A stretch of DNA of 33,631 bases from IMCC26077 sp044344975 (GTDB lineage: Bacteria > Actinomycetota > Actinomycetes > Nanopelagicales > Nanopelagicaceae), in the NCBI GenBank assembly GCA_044344975.1, contig JBIJBY010000003.1, positions 1 to 33,631 on the forward strand, given 5' to 3'. The first letter of the stretch is position 1. Each line of letters opens with the position of its first letter. The notes below the pieces were generated by a model. The model did not search any database. It worked only from the letters and a program-made list of their open reading frames with translations, and was not told where the DNA came from. Below are positions 16,447 through 25,747 of the stretch, in pieces. Position numbers and translations under genes: made by a program.

Positions 16447-17343
16447 TTATAAGCCAGAGTAGGTGTGGCGCCCTGATCCCCAGATGTTTACATAGACGTA
16501 ATTGAAAAGGAATGTCGATCCCGCAATTAAACAGAGCCACGCAGCGCGACGCCCCTTCCAACCTGCAGTCACGCGCGCATGAAGATATGCCGCATAGCCC
16601 ACCCAGGTAATAAATGCCCACGTCTCTTTTGGATCCCAGCCCCAGTAACGCCCCCATGCAGCTTCTGCCCAAATGGCGCCTGCGATTATGGAGAAAGTCC
16701 AAATTGGAAACACCAATGCGACTAGGCGGTATGAGAGTTGATCAAGTGAATCTAATTTAGGAAGTCGCTCGGCCCATGGCGGTCGAACACCATCGTTTTT
16801 TAGTTCCATCCGTTCCAAGATTAAGTAAGCACCAGCAATGCAGTTAGCTAGCAGGAAAACTCCACCAGAAATGATTGCGGCTGAGACGTGAATAACTAGC
16901 CACGCTGATTTAAGGGCAGGAACTAACGGAGCGCTTGGCACGTATAACAAGGTGATTGCAGTGCCTAGGGTTAGCAACGATGCAAAGGTAATAAGAATTC
17001 CTAGCCATTGAACTTCAAACTTAAGGGAAGCCACAAGGTAGGCGAAAGTAAATGCAAGGGCTCCAGTAATTGAGAACTCATACATATTTCCCCAGGGCAC
17101 TCGCCCTGCCGAGATTGCGCGTGAAAACACAGCGACTGCGAGGATCAAGAAATACAAGATGGTTAGCGCTTGTGCGATGCGGAGCACCTTTGCGCGGCGA
17201 TTAATCGTCGTTTTCTCTGCGCCTGCACCCACCTTGATTGACCAAGCTAACTCATATGTGAAAGTAACGAAAGCAAGAGCGCAAACTGCCATGCTTGCAT
17301 AAATCAGGTCGTTAGAGAGATACGCCCAGTCGCTCTTTGACAT
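16447..17343 (-). CDS. ccsB: Cytochrome c biogenesis protein CcsB/CcsA (ResC-type)
   Basis: Polytopic membrane component of the system II heme-delivery and cytochrome c synthetase complex, partner of ResB. The 298 aa protein carries the WWD heme-handling motif as WGWDPKETWAFITW at residues 234-247, plus conserved histidines in flanking helices (for example in WLVIHVSAAIISGG). The ATG overlaps the resB stop as TAATG. It is the last gene of the five-gene cytochrome c maturation unit and converges on the small membrane gene with a 7-base, T-rich gap. Confidence 0.95.
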   Translation of the reverse strand: MSKSDWAYLSNDLIYASMAVCALAFVTFTYELAWSIKVGAGAEKTTINRRAKVLRIAQALTILYFLILAVAVFSRAISAGRVPWGNMYEFSITGALAFTFAYLVASLKFEVQWLGILITFASLLTLGTAITLLYVPSAPLVPALKSAWLVIHVSAAIISGGVFLLANCIAGAYLILERMELKNDGVRPPWAERLPKLDSLDQLSYRLVALVFPIWTFSIIAGAIWAEAAWGRYWGWDPKETWAFITWVGYAAYLHARVTAGWKGRRAAWLCLIAGSTFLFNYVYVNIWGSGRHTYSGL

Positions 17344-18845
17344 TACTGGCTCCCTTTTTCAAAACTATCTGCCAACGTCTTGATTTCGCGATCGAGACCA
17401 GGCGAACGTGTAAGTCCGGCAATATGAGCGATGGTATCTCCACCATTCTCGCTGACGCGAACCCAAATCCGGTGCCGCCGGCCAAATAGTGATACAAGTA
17501 ACCCAAGTAAAATCAATATTGCGCCAACCAGCGAAAATTTCTTCCCGGGATCACGCACAACTTGGAGATTGACCCATGGCGTGACTCCTTCAAAAGTTAT
17601 CGAACCGACACCCCCAGGTATTTCCCAGCGCTCCCCTGGGCTCATCGCAGCTAGACCTATCTGCGTCAGTTTTTCAGTATCGATTCGATAGACAGATTGT
17701 GGGATTCCCGAATCCAATCCTAGATCTCCACTCCATGCAGCAAGGTCCAAGATTGGTTTTAGCGGTTCGGGATAGCTTGAGAACCCGCCACGCTCCTTCG
17801 TTCGTTCTGCAGTTGGCAAGAATTTTGCGACGAAACCAATCTGAGGCTCCATATCAGGAACTTTAATTGCACCGATTGATGTGAGATTGCCATCTTGCGG
17901 AAGGAATGGAATGGCCCCGCGAAGGGTCACCGCACCATCTTTATTGCGCACGGTAACAATTGGTGAGTAGCCATTTGCCTGAAGGTAGACACGGGTATCT
18001 CCAAAAGTAAGTGGTGCGTTCACTTTTACGACCACATCTCTAGAAGCTGCTCCTGGCAAGTCAACGACTTTCGCATTTAGTTGATAATCAAGTGGTGCGC
18101 TCGTCACGATGTCATATTTGGCCGTGAACTTCTCTACTTTGATAGAAAAAGGTGGTAAATCATCTACCGAAAAAAGTGAACCAGTGCTCAAAGAATCATA
18201 ACTTGTTGCAACATTTGTAAAAGTTTCGCCTTCGCTCACAATAACATCAGCGCGCATTCCACCAAGAGCTCCATAAGCTACGCCAATCAAGAGCAAAATA
18301 AGTGAGAGATGAAAAAGCAAGTTTCCGCTCTCGCGAATGAAACCCTTCTCCGCGCCAATCGAATCGGGCAGCCTTCTGATTCGATAATGGCGTCGACGTA
18401 GCTCTGCTTCTGCCCAATCCAAAGCCGCTTGGCTACTTAACGAAGTTTTAACCTCGTTAAATTCTTCCAAGCGTTCTAAATTCTTGGGAGTTAGTGGCGG
18501 TAACGCTCGAGCCATTTTAAAATGTTCCCAAGTGCGCGGTAACACACATCCAATTAGTGAAATGAAAAGCAGAATATAAATAGCGCTGAACCACGCAGAG
18601 GAATAAACGTTAAAGAGAGAGAGAGCATCAAGGCGCCTAGCAAGCTCTGGATTAGTTCCGTAATACTCATTGACTTTTAATGGATTTTGGGAGCGCTGGG
18701 GAAAGATCGAACCAGGAATTGAGGCAATGGCAAGAAGTAATAAGAGCACGAGCGCAGTGCGCATGCTGGTTAGTTGGCGCCAAATCCATCGAAGAAAACC
18801 AATGCCGGTCAGCTGTGGGGGTTGGGTGTCGAATGAGATGCTCAT
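17343..18845 (-). CDS. resB: Cytochrome c biogenesis protein ResB
   Basis: Membrane protein working with CcsB to attach heme to apocytochrome c outside the membrane. From the ATG at 18843-18845 it is 500 aa. Hydrophobic helices lie near the N-terminus (after FLRWIWRQLTSMRTALVLLL), a pair of helices comes before a large external domain, and a final helix (VGAILILLGLLVSLFG) lies near the C-terminus, the usual ResB layout. An open frame runs 13 codons further upstream, but this ATG overlaps the ccdA stop as ATGA, matching the other junctions of the operon. Confidence 0.94.
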   Translation of the reverse strand: MSISFDTQPPQLTGIGFLRWIWRQLTSMRTALVLLLLLAIASIPGSIFPQRSQNPLKVNEYYGTNPELARRLDALSLFNVYSSAWFSAIYILLFISLIGCVLPRTWEHFKMARALPPLTPKNLERLEEFNEVKTSLSSQAALDWAEAELRRRHYRIRRLPDSIGAEKGFIRESGNLLFHLSLILLLIGVAYGALGGMRADVIVSEGETFTNVATSYDSLSTGSLFSVDDLPPFSIKVEKFTAKYDIVTSAPLDYQLNAKVVDLPGAASRDVVVKVNAPLTFGDTRVYLQANGYSPIVTVRNKDGAVTLRGAIPFLPQDGNLTSIGAIKVPDMEPQIGFVAKFLPTAERTKERGGFSSYPEPLKPILDLAAWSGDLGLDSGIPQSVYRIDTEKLTQIGLAAMSPGERWEIPGGVGSITFEGVTPWVNLQVVRDPGKKFSLVGAILILLGLLVSLFGRRHRIWVRVSENGGDTIAHIAGLTRSPGLDREIKTLADSFEKGSQ

Positions 18846-19585
18846 AGCGCCACCACGAAGCTTGATGCCCAGCCCTGCAACCAATTCTCAATGCCACTCC
18901 AAAAACCAGTGAGTTGTGCAATACCGAGCAGGATTAATGAGACGCCACCAATTATTGAGAGCGCCCGGATTGGTAATCGCTTTAACGTGCGCACTGCTCG
19001 AGAGATCCCAAACGCGACGAGAAGAAATGGCAAACCAAGTCCGATGCAGTAGCCAAGAGATAGGAAGGCGCCGCGAAGCGCACTCTCCTCATTAAAGGCA
19101 AGAGCTTGAACGGCGGCAAGCGTCGGGCCTATACATGGCGTCCAGCCGATGGCAAATAGCACGCCAAGAAATGGTGCGAAAAGAAGTCCGCCATCAGTCT
19201 TTAATCGCGGTCGGAATTCGCGATTATTTTTGATCACGCCAAGAAAAAGCAGACCCATGATGATGGTGAAGATTCCCAGTATCTGACTAATCCCACGCTC
19301 TCGGGTGAGCAATTGATTGCCAGCGCCGCCAAAGAGCGCCCCGTACGAGATAAATACTGAGCTAAAACCCAGCACAAAAAGGAGCGTGCCGCCAATAACG
19401 CGCTTTCGCTTCGCTGGATTCTCTAAATCTGCTCCAGTAAGACCTGTGACATATGCAAGATACGCCGGAACTAATGGCAGAACGCACGGAGAGAGAAATG
19501 CAACGACTCCGGCAAAAATTGAGATAGGGAAGGCTAGGAGAACTGAACCTTGCAGAACTTGATCGGTTAACGAAAATAAATTCAT
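18842..19585 (-). CDS. ccdA: Cytochrome c biogenesis protein CcdA
   Basis: Membrane thiol-disulfide transporter that moves reducing power from cytoplasmic thioredoxin to the outside, where ResA-like proteins use it to reduce apocytochrome cysteines. The 247 aa protein has about six helices. The two redox cysteines lie in the family motifs SPCVLPLVPAYLAYVTG (C34) and GWTPCIGPTLA (C151). The ATG overlaps the stop of the upstream thioredoxin-like lipoprotein as ATGA. Confidence 0.96.
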   Translation of the reverse strand: MNLFSLTDQVLQGSVLLAFPISIFAGVVAFLSPCVLPLVPAYLAYVTGLTGADLENPAKRKRVIGGTLLFVLGFSSVFISYGALFGGAGNQLLTRERGISQILGIFTIIMGLLFLGVIKNNREFRPRLKTDGGLLFAPFLGVLFAIGWTPCIGPTLAAVQALAFNEESALRGAFLSLGYCIGLGLPFLLVAFGISRAVRTLKRLPIRALSIIGGVSLILLGIAQLTGFWSGIENWLQGWASSFVVAL

Positions 19586-20115
19586 TCGCTGATCAATTCT
19601 TCAAGTAATTTTTTAATTGATGAATAGGTAATCTCCCCTGAGATTCGTGCCGCAACTTTTCCCTCTTTATCAATGAGAAATGTCGTTGGAATTGCAGCGA
19701 CAGCAAGGCTCTGTCTAAAGCCAAGAAGAATTTGATCATCCGAAATTGTGGGATAGGTGATTGCAAATCTCTTCTTGAAAGCTTGAGCGCTATCTATAGA
19801 ATCACGAGTTAACAACCCAACAAATTGAACAGTTGGAAATTCCTTTGATAAATCTTCTAGGACTGGCGCTTCGGCTCGACATGGTGAACACCAAGAAGCC
19901 CACACATTAACAAGGGTCACCCGCCCTGGTTTCATGCTCACGTTCGAGCCAGTGATGCTCCGCCCATTGATTATGGGGCCTAGCTTTCGATTGCCACTTT
20001 TAATCTCTGTCACTACACCATCGCCGGCAACGTAGGAATTTTCATTTATTGATGTTCCACCGGCGCTACATGAAGTTAAAATCAATGTAAGAATTAATAT
20101 TGAAAGCTTTTTCAC
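19582..20115 (-). CDS. resA: ResA/TlpA-type thioredoxin-like lipoprotein
   Basis: Extracytoplasmic disulfide reductase for apocytochrome c, taking electrons from CcdA. In 177 aa it has a lipoprotein signal with lipobox LTSC (lipidated C16) after a KK-hydrophobic stretch. A thioredoxin fold follows with the active site WASWCSPCR (C76, C79) and the cis-proline segment AAIPTTFLID. The GTG start overlaps the upstream mutase-like gene as GTGA. The ResA assignment rests on the operon context; TlpA-family paralogs look alike. Confidence 0.9.
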   Translation of the reverse strand: MKKLSILILTLILTSCSAGGTSINENSYVAGDGVVTEIKSGNRKLGPIINGRSITGSNVSMKPGRVTLVNVWASWCSPCRAEAPVLEDLSKEFPTVQFVGLLTRDSIDSAQAFKKRFAITYPTISDDQILLGFRQSLAVAAIPTTFLIDKEGKVAARISGEITYSSIKKLLEELISE

Positions 20116-20741
20116 TTTTTTTCACGGAGTAAGTGTGCGGCAGGCTCTGCATACTCAACTCCTTCAATCACCCCATTCGATGAGAACACGACTGTGGTCA
20201 CCGAGGCAAGCGAACAAATTCTTTTCCGAGGGTCGTGCAGGAATGGCCGATCTTCAATTGCAGAGCGAAGAATCCAAATCGGAAGTTGATGTGAAACGCA
20301 AACCGCCTCCCGCTCACGCGCCTGCTCGTAGGCATGATGGATCGCACCCATCATTCGTGAAACTTGCTCTTTGTATGGCTCTCCCCACGATGGCCGCCAT
20401 GGATTCCATAAATGTCGCCAAGCGGAAGGTTTTAACAGAGCACCTGTGCTCGCACCCACACCAAATTTCTTTCCCTCAAATACATTTGCCGCTTCAATTA
20501 GTCGCGGATCGGTCTGAATACTCAATTTATGTAGCGCGGCGATGGGCTGCGCAGTCTCTTGTGCACGTTCTAACGGTGAAGCAATCACCGCCGCGATATC
20601 GCGGCCATGTGTCCAGCGAGCGACAGTTTCGGCCATCTCTCGACCGCGAACTGAGAGGTGCCAATCAGATTGGCGGCCATAAAGAATGCCTTCTGGGTTC
20701 TCAACCTCGCCATGGCGGAGCACATGAACGAGAGTTTTCAT
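20112..20741 (-). CDS. Histidine phosphatase family protein (phosphoglycerate mutase-like)
   Basis: The 209 aa protein has the phosphohistidine motif LRHGE (R9, H10, G11), the second arginine region ASPLERAQETAQP, and the second histidine in VCVSHQLPIW. The family includes cofactor-dependent mutases, broad phosphatases and cobalamin or ribazole phosphatases, and the substrate cannot be told from sequence. It heads the cytochrome c maturation operon, the same arrangement as in M. tuberculosis, where a mutase-like gene precedes the ResA/CcdA/ResB/CcsA genes. Its ATG sits 6 bases after a TATGCT box with no ribosome-binding site, so it is probably leaderless. Confidence 0.9.
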   Translation of the reverse strand: MKTLVHVLRHGEVENPEGILYGRQSDWHLSVRGREMAETVARWTHGRDIAAVIASPLERAQETAQPIAALHKLSIQTDPRLIEAANVFEGKKFGVGASTGALLKPSAWRHLWNPWRPSWGEPYKEQVSRMMGAIHHAYEQAREREAVCVSHQLPIWILRSAIEDRPFLHDPRKRICSLASVTTVVFSSNGVIEGVEYAEPAAHLLREKK

Positions 20742-20747
20742 GCGATG

Positions 20748-20753
20748 AGCATA
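20748..20753 (-). promoter_or_regulatory. -10 box of the leaderless promoter for the cytochrome c maturation operon
   Basis: On the minus strand TATGCT is followed by CATCGC and the ATG at 20741 (TANNNT-N6-ATG). The box falls partly in the left arm of the 10-bp inverted repeat of this divergent region. Confidence 0.5.
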
Positions 20754-20788
20754 ACCTGCGCACCTTCGGGTAGCGTAGGCAGGTTATG
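20750..20788. repeat. Perfect 10-bp inverted repeat spanning a divergent promoter region
   Basis: CATAACCTGC (20750-20759) and GCAGGTTATG (20779-20788) are exact reverse complements separated by 19 bases. The left arm overlaps the minus-strand TATGCT -10 box, and the right arm contains the ATG of the plus-strand gene. A TAGCGT box at 20771-20776, 9 bases before that ATG, is the candidate plus-strand -10. The arrangement could be an operator controlling both genes, or a stem in antisense transcripts. Confidence 0.6.
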
Positions 20789-22981
20789 TCTGCCGCCCTT
20801 CGCCCAGCCCGCTCCTTTGCCGATGAGTTGCGCGCGCGTAGTGATGAAAATCTCCGGGAACTTTTTCTCCTCCGTCCAGATTTACTCTCCCCACTACCAA
20901 CTGACATGAGCGCACTCGCCGCTCGAGCAAGCGCTGCTCCCAGTATTGCCAGAGTTCTTGATGGATTAACAACGTGGGAGATTCAAGTTTTGGAAACGCT
21001 CGCTGTCCTCCCTGAGCCCATAACTATTGAAGCTTTACTTGCGATAACAGGCGCCAATGCACTTTCGCCAGTCGATAAATTTCGTGCGCTTGGCCTTATA
21101 TATATGGATGAAGAGCACATCCGATTGCTTACGAGCGTGCGCGACAGTCTTGGGCCAGAACCGGCCGGACTTGGGCCAGTTGGCTTTGGCACGAAAGAAC
21201 GATGGTTGAAGAAGGTCGATACGGCTCCAGCTGCCGCACAGGCAATGCTCGACAAACTCACATGGGGTCCACCGCGTGGAACGGTGAGCGATACCAAGAA
21301 GCCAAGTTCGACTATTTCATGGTTAATGGAGAATCAATTACTTGTTCCCATTGATAGCCATACCGTCGCCTTGCCGCGGGAGGTAGGAATTTATCTCCGT
21401 GGAAACAAAGTCCATAAAGAGCGTTTTGATATTCCCCCAGATTTCACCGGTAAGCAGATGGAAAGAGATGATGTTGATAGCGCCGCAATTGGGGCAGTTC
21501 TTGAGAGCGTGCACCATATCGAAGAGCTGCTTCATTTTTGGGCTGGGGAACCTGCTGCAGCGTTGCGATCAGGCGGTGTCGGAGTACGCGAGATAAAACG
21601 AGCCAGCGACGAACTAGATCTTGACGAGAAATATTTGATCTTCATCGCAGAGCTTGCATACATCTCTGGTTTTGTAGCGCTCCATAATGATGAAGAGTTT
21701 TTACCTACCACTGCATTCGATCTCTGGCGTAATAAGACTTTAGAAGAGCGTTGGGTAGAGATTACAAATAATTGGTTGAGCACCTCCCGAGTTGCCGGCC
21801 TAGTGGGTAAAGGTGAGCGTGGTTACATTTCGCCGCTTGGCCCTGAAATTGATCGGAGCACAATCGCACATATCAAACGATTAACCCTCCAGCTTTACGC
21901 GCAAATTTCCCCCAACTCGGTTGACATTTCCGCGCTCGCTGAGCGAGTGAAGTGGGAGCGACCACGGAGAGCTTTTGGAAACCATCACGATTATGTCCAT
22001 TGGATAGCTCGAGAAGCGCAATGGCTTGGCATCTCCGGGCGAAATGCGCTCACATCATTCGGCGCAGCACTTTTAACAGGAAACGAGAATCTCGGTATGC
22101 AGAAGTTGCTGCCAAAAGAGATTGATTACATATTGATTCAAGGAGATAACACTGCAATCGCGCCTGGCCCGCTCCAACTTGAGCTAGCTCGCGAGATGTC
22201 GCTTATCGCAAATATTGAGAGCAAGGGAGGCGCGACTGTTTACCGCCTCACCGAGCACTCGATTCGGCGAGCGCTAGATAATGGTCGTAGTAGCGATGAT
22301 ATTAAGAAATTCTTAGGCAAAATTTCGAAAACTCCGCTACCACAGCCGCTTGAGTACATGATTGCAGATGTTGGCAAGCGCTATGGAAAACTTCGAGTAG
22401 GAATTAGCTTTAGCTCATACATTCGGTGTGAAGACGAATCACTTCTTGCACAAATCCTCGCAGATAAAAAACTTTCCCATTTACAGTTTCGACAATTGAG
22501 TAAGGGCGTCCTCATGACTGAGGGAGATACCCATGAAGCTATCGACGCGCTTGTCGATTCAGGATATTTCCCTGCACTTGAAGATCGCGATGGTGCACTC
22601 GTCGCACGAAAACAAGAACGAACGCGAGCAAAAACAAAAGCTCGACCACCGCGTATCTCTGTTGACTATGCAACGCCATCAGATGATTTGATTGGCGCTG
22701 CGCTACGTGCACTTCGCGCTGGAGATAAAGCAGCTAGCCACCGAAAGAGCACACCGGTAGCAACAGGTACTCCTAGTGAGACGATGAGCACGCTCACTCT
22801 GGCGATCAAATCAAAGGCGACAGTAACTATTGGCTATGCCGATACCGATGGCGGATTAAGTGAGCGCATCATTGAACCCATTCACCTACTTGGCGGCATT
22901 TTGATGGCCTATGACCATGGCAGCGATGAGGTACTCCGCTTTGCGGTTAGCCGTATCTCAGGCGTAGCGATAGTGGAATAG
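20786..22981 (+). CDS. Helicase-associated protein with XPB/Ssl2-like domain and WYL-like C-terminus
   Basis: Large actinobacterial protein of 731 aa that regularly accompanies the XPB helicase gene (compare the M. tuberculosis gene beside ercc3). Residues about 446-540 match the helicase C-terminal-associated domain: DYILIQGDNTAIAPGPLQLE, the ESKGGATVYRLTEHSIRRAL segment, then PLPQPLEYMIADVGKRYG. The last 65 residues, with VTIGYADTDGGLSERIIEP and HLLGGILMAYDHGSDEVLRF, look like a WYL ligand- or nucleic-acid-sensing domain. No Walker motifs are present, so it is not itself a helicase. It may act with XPB in DNA repair, which is inference. The ATG lies inside an inverted-repeat arm with no ribosome-binding site. 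Confidence 0.85.
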   Translation: MSAALRPARSFADELRARSDENLRELFLLRPDLLSPLPTDMSALAARASAAPSIARVLDGLTTWEIQVLETLAVLPEPITIEALLAITGANALSPVDKFRALGLIYMDEEHIRLLTSVRDSLGPEPAGLGPVGFGTKERWLKKVDTAPAAAQAMLDKLTWGPPRGTVSDTKKPSSTISWLMENQLLVPIDSHTVALPREVGIYLRGNKVHKERFDIPPDFTGKQMERDDVDSAAIGAVLESVHHIEELLHFWAGEPAAALRSGGVGVREIKRASDELDLDEKYLIFIAELAYISGFVALHNDEEFLPTTAFDLWRNKTLEERWVEITNNWLSTSRVAGLVGKGERGYISPLGPEIDRSTIAHIKRLTLQLYAQISPNSVDISALAERVKWERPRRAFGNHHDYVHWIAREAQWLGISGRNALTSFGAALLTGNENLGMQKLLPKEIDYILIQGDNTAIAPGPLQLELAREMSLIANIESKGGATVYRLTEHSIRRALDNGRSSDDIKKFLGKISKTPLPQPLEYMIADVGKRYGKLRVGISFSSYIRCEDESLLAQILADKKLSHLQFRQLSKGVLMTEGDTHEAIDALVDSGYFPALEDRDGALVARKQERTRAKTKARPPRISVDYATPSDDLIGAALRALRAGDKAASHRKSTPVATGTPSETMSTLTLAIKSKATVTIGYADTDGGLSERIIEPIHLLGGILMAYDHGSDEVLRFAVSRISGVAIVE

Positions 22982-22995
22982 GGCAGACTTACGCC

Positions 22996-24084
22996 ATGAC
23001 GCACTCCAACAACTACTTAGCTGATATCGAACGGCTCGTTCGAATCGAATCGCCAAGCGATGATCGCCAGGCGCTCGATGCGGTAGTGCGCGAAGCAAAT
23101 GCGATCTGCACTGAAGTGCTCGGCAGCGCTGGTCGGATTCTGGAAGTAAATGGAACGCCAATCCTTTGGTGGGGGCCAGAGCGCGCAGAAATTCTCCTCC
23201 TTATCCACCTCGATACGGTCTGGCCAAAAGGTTCCTTCCTGCCACTCTGGAAAGTCGATGGCGATCGAATCACAGCGCCTGGATCTTTCGATATGAAAGC
23301 TGGATTTGTACAAGCGGTCTATGCGCTGCAAGGCATCACAGGTTCTGTAGCGATGCTCTGCACAACCGATGAAGAGATCGGTTCGAAAGCAACTCGAGCA
23401 CTCATCGAAGAGTCTGCGCAAAGCGCCCGCGCAGTTCTTGTTCTCGAAGCATCCGTTAACGGCGCCGTAAAGACCGGTCGTAAAGGTACTGCCGATTTTA
23501 TTATTGATGTTCACGGTCGAGCTGCACATGCTGGCCTCGAACCCGAAAAAGGAATCAACGCGACAACGGAGATTGCACACATCATTGTGCAACTCGAGAA
23601 ATTGGCAAATAGTGAATTTGCTACTACTGCAGTGCCAACTTTACTTACCTCGGGAACGACCACCAACACTGTTCCAGCGCTAGCGCGGTTAGTTGTTGAT
23701 TGCCGCTCTTTTGCGATGAGTGAACTTGAGCGGATTGAAAAAGCGCTCCACCAATTGAAGCCACAGCATCCTGATGCACGAATCGCAATCACTGGTGGAA
23801 TCAATCGGCCACCACTTCAACCTAGCTCGACGCAATCCCTTTTTGAACGGGCAAAAAGAGTGCACGCAGCGCTCGGTCGCGGTGAATTACTTGGCGTTGC
23901 CGTTGGTGGCGCAAGTGATGGGAATTTTGCAGCAGCAACCGGCGTTCCTACTCTTGATGGGTTAGGAGCAATTGGAGGTAATGCGCATGCAGAGGGAGAG
24001 TGGATTAGCGCTAAAGGCGTCGCCTCTCAAATTGAATTCCTCCACGCATTTATCAAAGATCTAGTGGAAAACCCCAATGGCTGA
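22996..24084 (+). CDS. M20-family metallopeptidase (carboxypeptidase G2-like)
   Basis: Dinuclear zinc peptidase or amidohydrolase of 362 aa. Metal and catalytic residues are visible: H71 and D73 (LLIHLDTV), bridging D99 (APGSFDMKAG), catalytic E126 with E127 (CTTDEEIGS), a later Glu in LVLEASV, and His in GGNAHAEGEW. The lid or dimerisation domain starts around GRAAHAGLEPEKG. GGASDGNFAA plus LDGLGAIGGNAHAEGE is typical of the glutamate carboxypeptidase branch. No signal peptide is seen, so it is cytoplasmic. It sits between the helicase-associated gene (14-base gap) and the XPB gene (8-base overlap), two genes that normally neighbour each other. Substrate unknown. Confidence 0.9.
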   Translation: MTHSNNYLADIERLVRIESPSDDRQALDAVVREANAICTEVLGSAGRILEVNGTPILWWGPERAEILLLIHLDTVWPKGSFLPLWKVDGDRITAPGSFDMKAGFVQAVYALQGITGSVAMLCTTDEEIGSKATRALIEESAQSARAVLVLEASVNGAVKTGRKGTADFIIDVHGRAAHAGLEPEKGINATTEIAHIIVQLEKLANSEFATTAVPTLLTSGTTTNTVPALARLVVDCRSFAMSELERIEKALHQLKPQHPDARIAITGGINRPPLQPSSTQSLFERAKRVHAALGRGELLGVAVGGASDGNFAAATGVPTLDGLGAIGGNAHAEGEWISAKGVASQIEFLHAFIKDLVENPNG

Positions 24085-25732
24085 CGGTCCGCTCATCGTC
24101 CAGAGCGATAAGACGCTCCTTCTGGAGATTGATCATGGCGCTGCCGATGATTGCCGTCGCGCTATTGCAGCTTTCGCTGAACTCGAGCGGTCACCAGAAC
24201 ATATTCATACCTACCGCTTAACTTCTCTTGGGCTATGGAATGCGCGAGCTGCCGGTCTAGATGCTGAGAGCGTGATCGATGTTTTATTACGCTATTCGCG
24301 GTACGCGGTACCACATGCGATTCTTATTGATATTGCCGAGACGATGGCGCGCTACGGGCGCCTTCGTTTAGAGACACATCCTGTGCATGGCTTAATTCTC
24401 TCTACAACCGACTCTGCAGTTCTCGAAGAGGTCATCCGCGCCAAGAAAGTGCAACCGATGCTTGGTAAGCGAATTGATAGCGAGACTATTCAGATTTTCC
24501 CAAGTGAACGTGGTCGCTTAAAGCAATCGCTACTCAAACTTGGTTGGCCGGCAGAAGATATGGCTGGCTACGTTGATGGCCAGGCTCATCCCATTGAATT
24601 ATTTGAAAAAGATTGGAAGCTACGCCCTTACCAACGACTTGCAGCTGAAGGATTTTGGCATGGCGGGTCTGGCGTCGTAGTACTCCCCTGTGGCGCTGGA
24701 AAAACCCTCGTTGGCGCCGCTGCGATGTCACTTGCGCAGGCAACGACGCTAATTTTGGTGACAAATACTGTTGCTGCTCGCCAGTGGCGAAATGAATTAT
24801 TAAAACGAACTTCATTAACCGAAGATCAAATTGGTGAATACTCAGGCTCACGAAAAGAGATTCGTGCAGTGACAATTGCTACTTATCAAGTCTTAACAAC
24901 AAAGCGTGGCGGCGTCTATGCCCATCTGGATCTCGTTGATCAACATGACTGGGGATTGATTATTTACGACGAAGTACATCTACTTCCGGCGCCGATCTTC
25001 CGATTCACCGCAGATATTCAATCGCGTCGCCGTCTTGGTTTAACAGCCACTTTGGTTCGCGAAGATGGCTTGGAAGGTGAAGTTTTCTCACTCATTGGAC
25101 CGAAAAGATATGACGTGCCCTGGAAAGAGATCGAAGCACAAGGGTATATCGCGCCTGCCGAATGTATTGAGGTGCGGGTAAATCTCACTGATGCCGAACG
25201 ACTTGCCTATGCAACTGCCGAACCTGAACATAAATATCGCACCTGTGCAACGACTCGCACAAAGGGCGCCATCGCAAAGCTATTAGTAGAAAAACATAAA
25301 GGCGAGCAGATACTTGTGATCGGGCAGTACCTCGATCAGCTTGACACTCTCTCAACTGAACTAGGTATTCCAGTCATCACTGGTGATACTCCAATTAAAG
25401 AACGTGAAGAACTTTTCCAAGGCTTCCGTGAGGGAGATATCAACGCGCTCGTAGTATCGAAAGTTGCAAACTTCTCGATTGATTTACCCGAAGCAACGAT
25501 TGCGATCCAAGTTTCTGGTGCATTTGGTTCCAGGCAAGAAGAGGCGCAACGCCTTGGCCGAATTCTTAGGCCAAAATCAGATGGTCGAACTGCTCGTTTT
25601 TACACACTGGTTGCTCGGGATACTGTCGATCAGGATTTTGCGCAGAATCGCCAACGCTTTCTTACTGAACAGGGTTATTCCTATCGCATCGTTGATGCCG
25701 ATGACATCCTCATTGGAGATGTTGAACTCTAA
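24077..25732 (+). CDS. DNA repair helicase XPB
   Basis: SF2 3'-5' DNA helicase of the XPB/ERCC3 family, linked to nucleotide excision repair or transcription-coupled processes. The 551 aa protein has an N-terminal damage-recognition-like domain (about residues 1-175). Motif I is PCGAGKT at 204-210, motif II is DEVH at 298-301, motif III is GLTATLVRED, and motif VI is QRLGRILRP from about residue 490. Length and order are as in bacterial XPBs. The start overlaps the M20 peptidase gene by 8 bases, so the three genes from 20786 form one unit. The stop is 4 bases from that of the convergent glutaredoxin-like gene. Confidence 0.95.
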   Translation: MADGPLIVQSDKTLLLEIDHGAADDCRRAIAAFAELERSPEHIHTYRLTSLGLWNARAAGLDAESVIDVLLRYSRYAVPHAILIDIAETMARYGRLRLETHPVHGLILSTTDSAVLEEVIRAKKVQPMLGKRIDSETIQIFPSERGRLKQSLLKLGWPAEDMAGYVDGQAHPIELFEKDWKLRPYQRLAAEGFWHGGSGVVVLPCGAGKTLVGAAAMSLAQATTLILVTNTVAARQWRNELLKRTSLTEDQIGEYSGSRKEIRAVTIATYQVLTTKRGGVYAHLDLVDQHDWGLIIYDEVHLLPAPIFRFTADIQSRRRLGLTATLVREDGLEGEVFSLIGPKRYDVPWKEIEAQGYIAPAECIEVRVNLTDAERLAYATAEPEHKYRTCATTRTKGAIAKLLVEKHKGEQILVIGQYLDQLDTLSTELGIPVITGDTPIKEREELFQGFREGDINALVVSKVANFSIDLPEATIAIQVSGAFGSRQEEAQRLGRILRPKSDGRTARFYTLVARDTVDQDFAQNRQRFLTEQGYSYRIVDADDILIGDVEL

Positions 25733-25747
25733 CGCTCTAGGCGAGCG
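25733..25747. terminator. Small hairpin between converging genes
   Basis: CGCTC and GAGCG form a 5-bp stem with loop TAGGC, just past the XPB stop and overlapping the last codons of the convergent gene. There is no U-tract. It is the only stem at this convergent junction, so a terminator role is possible but weakly supported. Confidence 0.2.
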
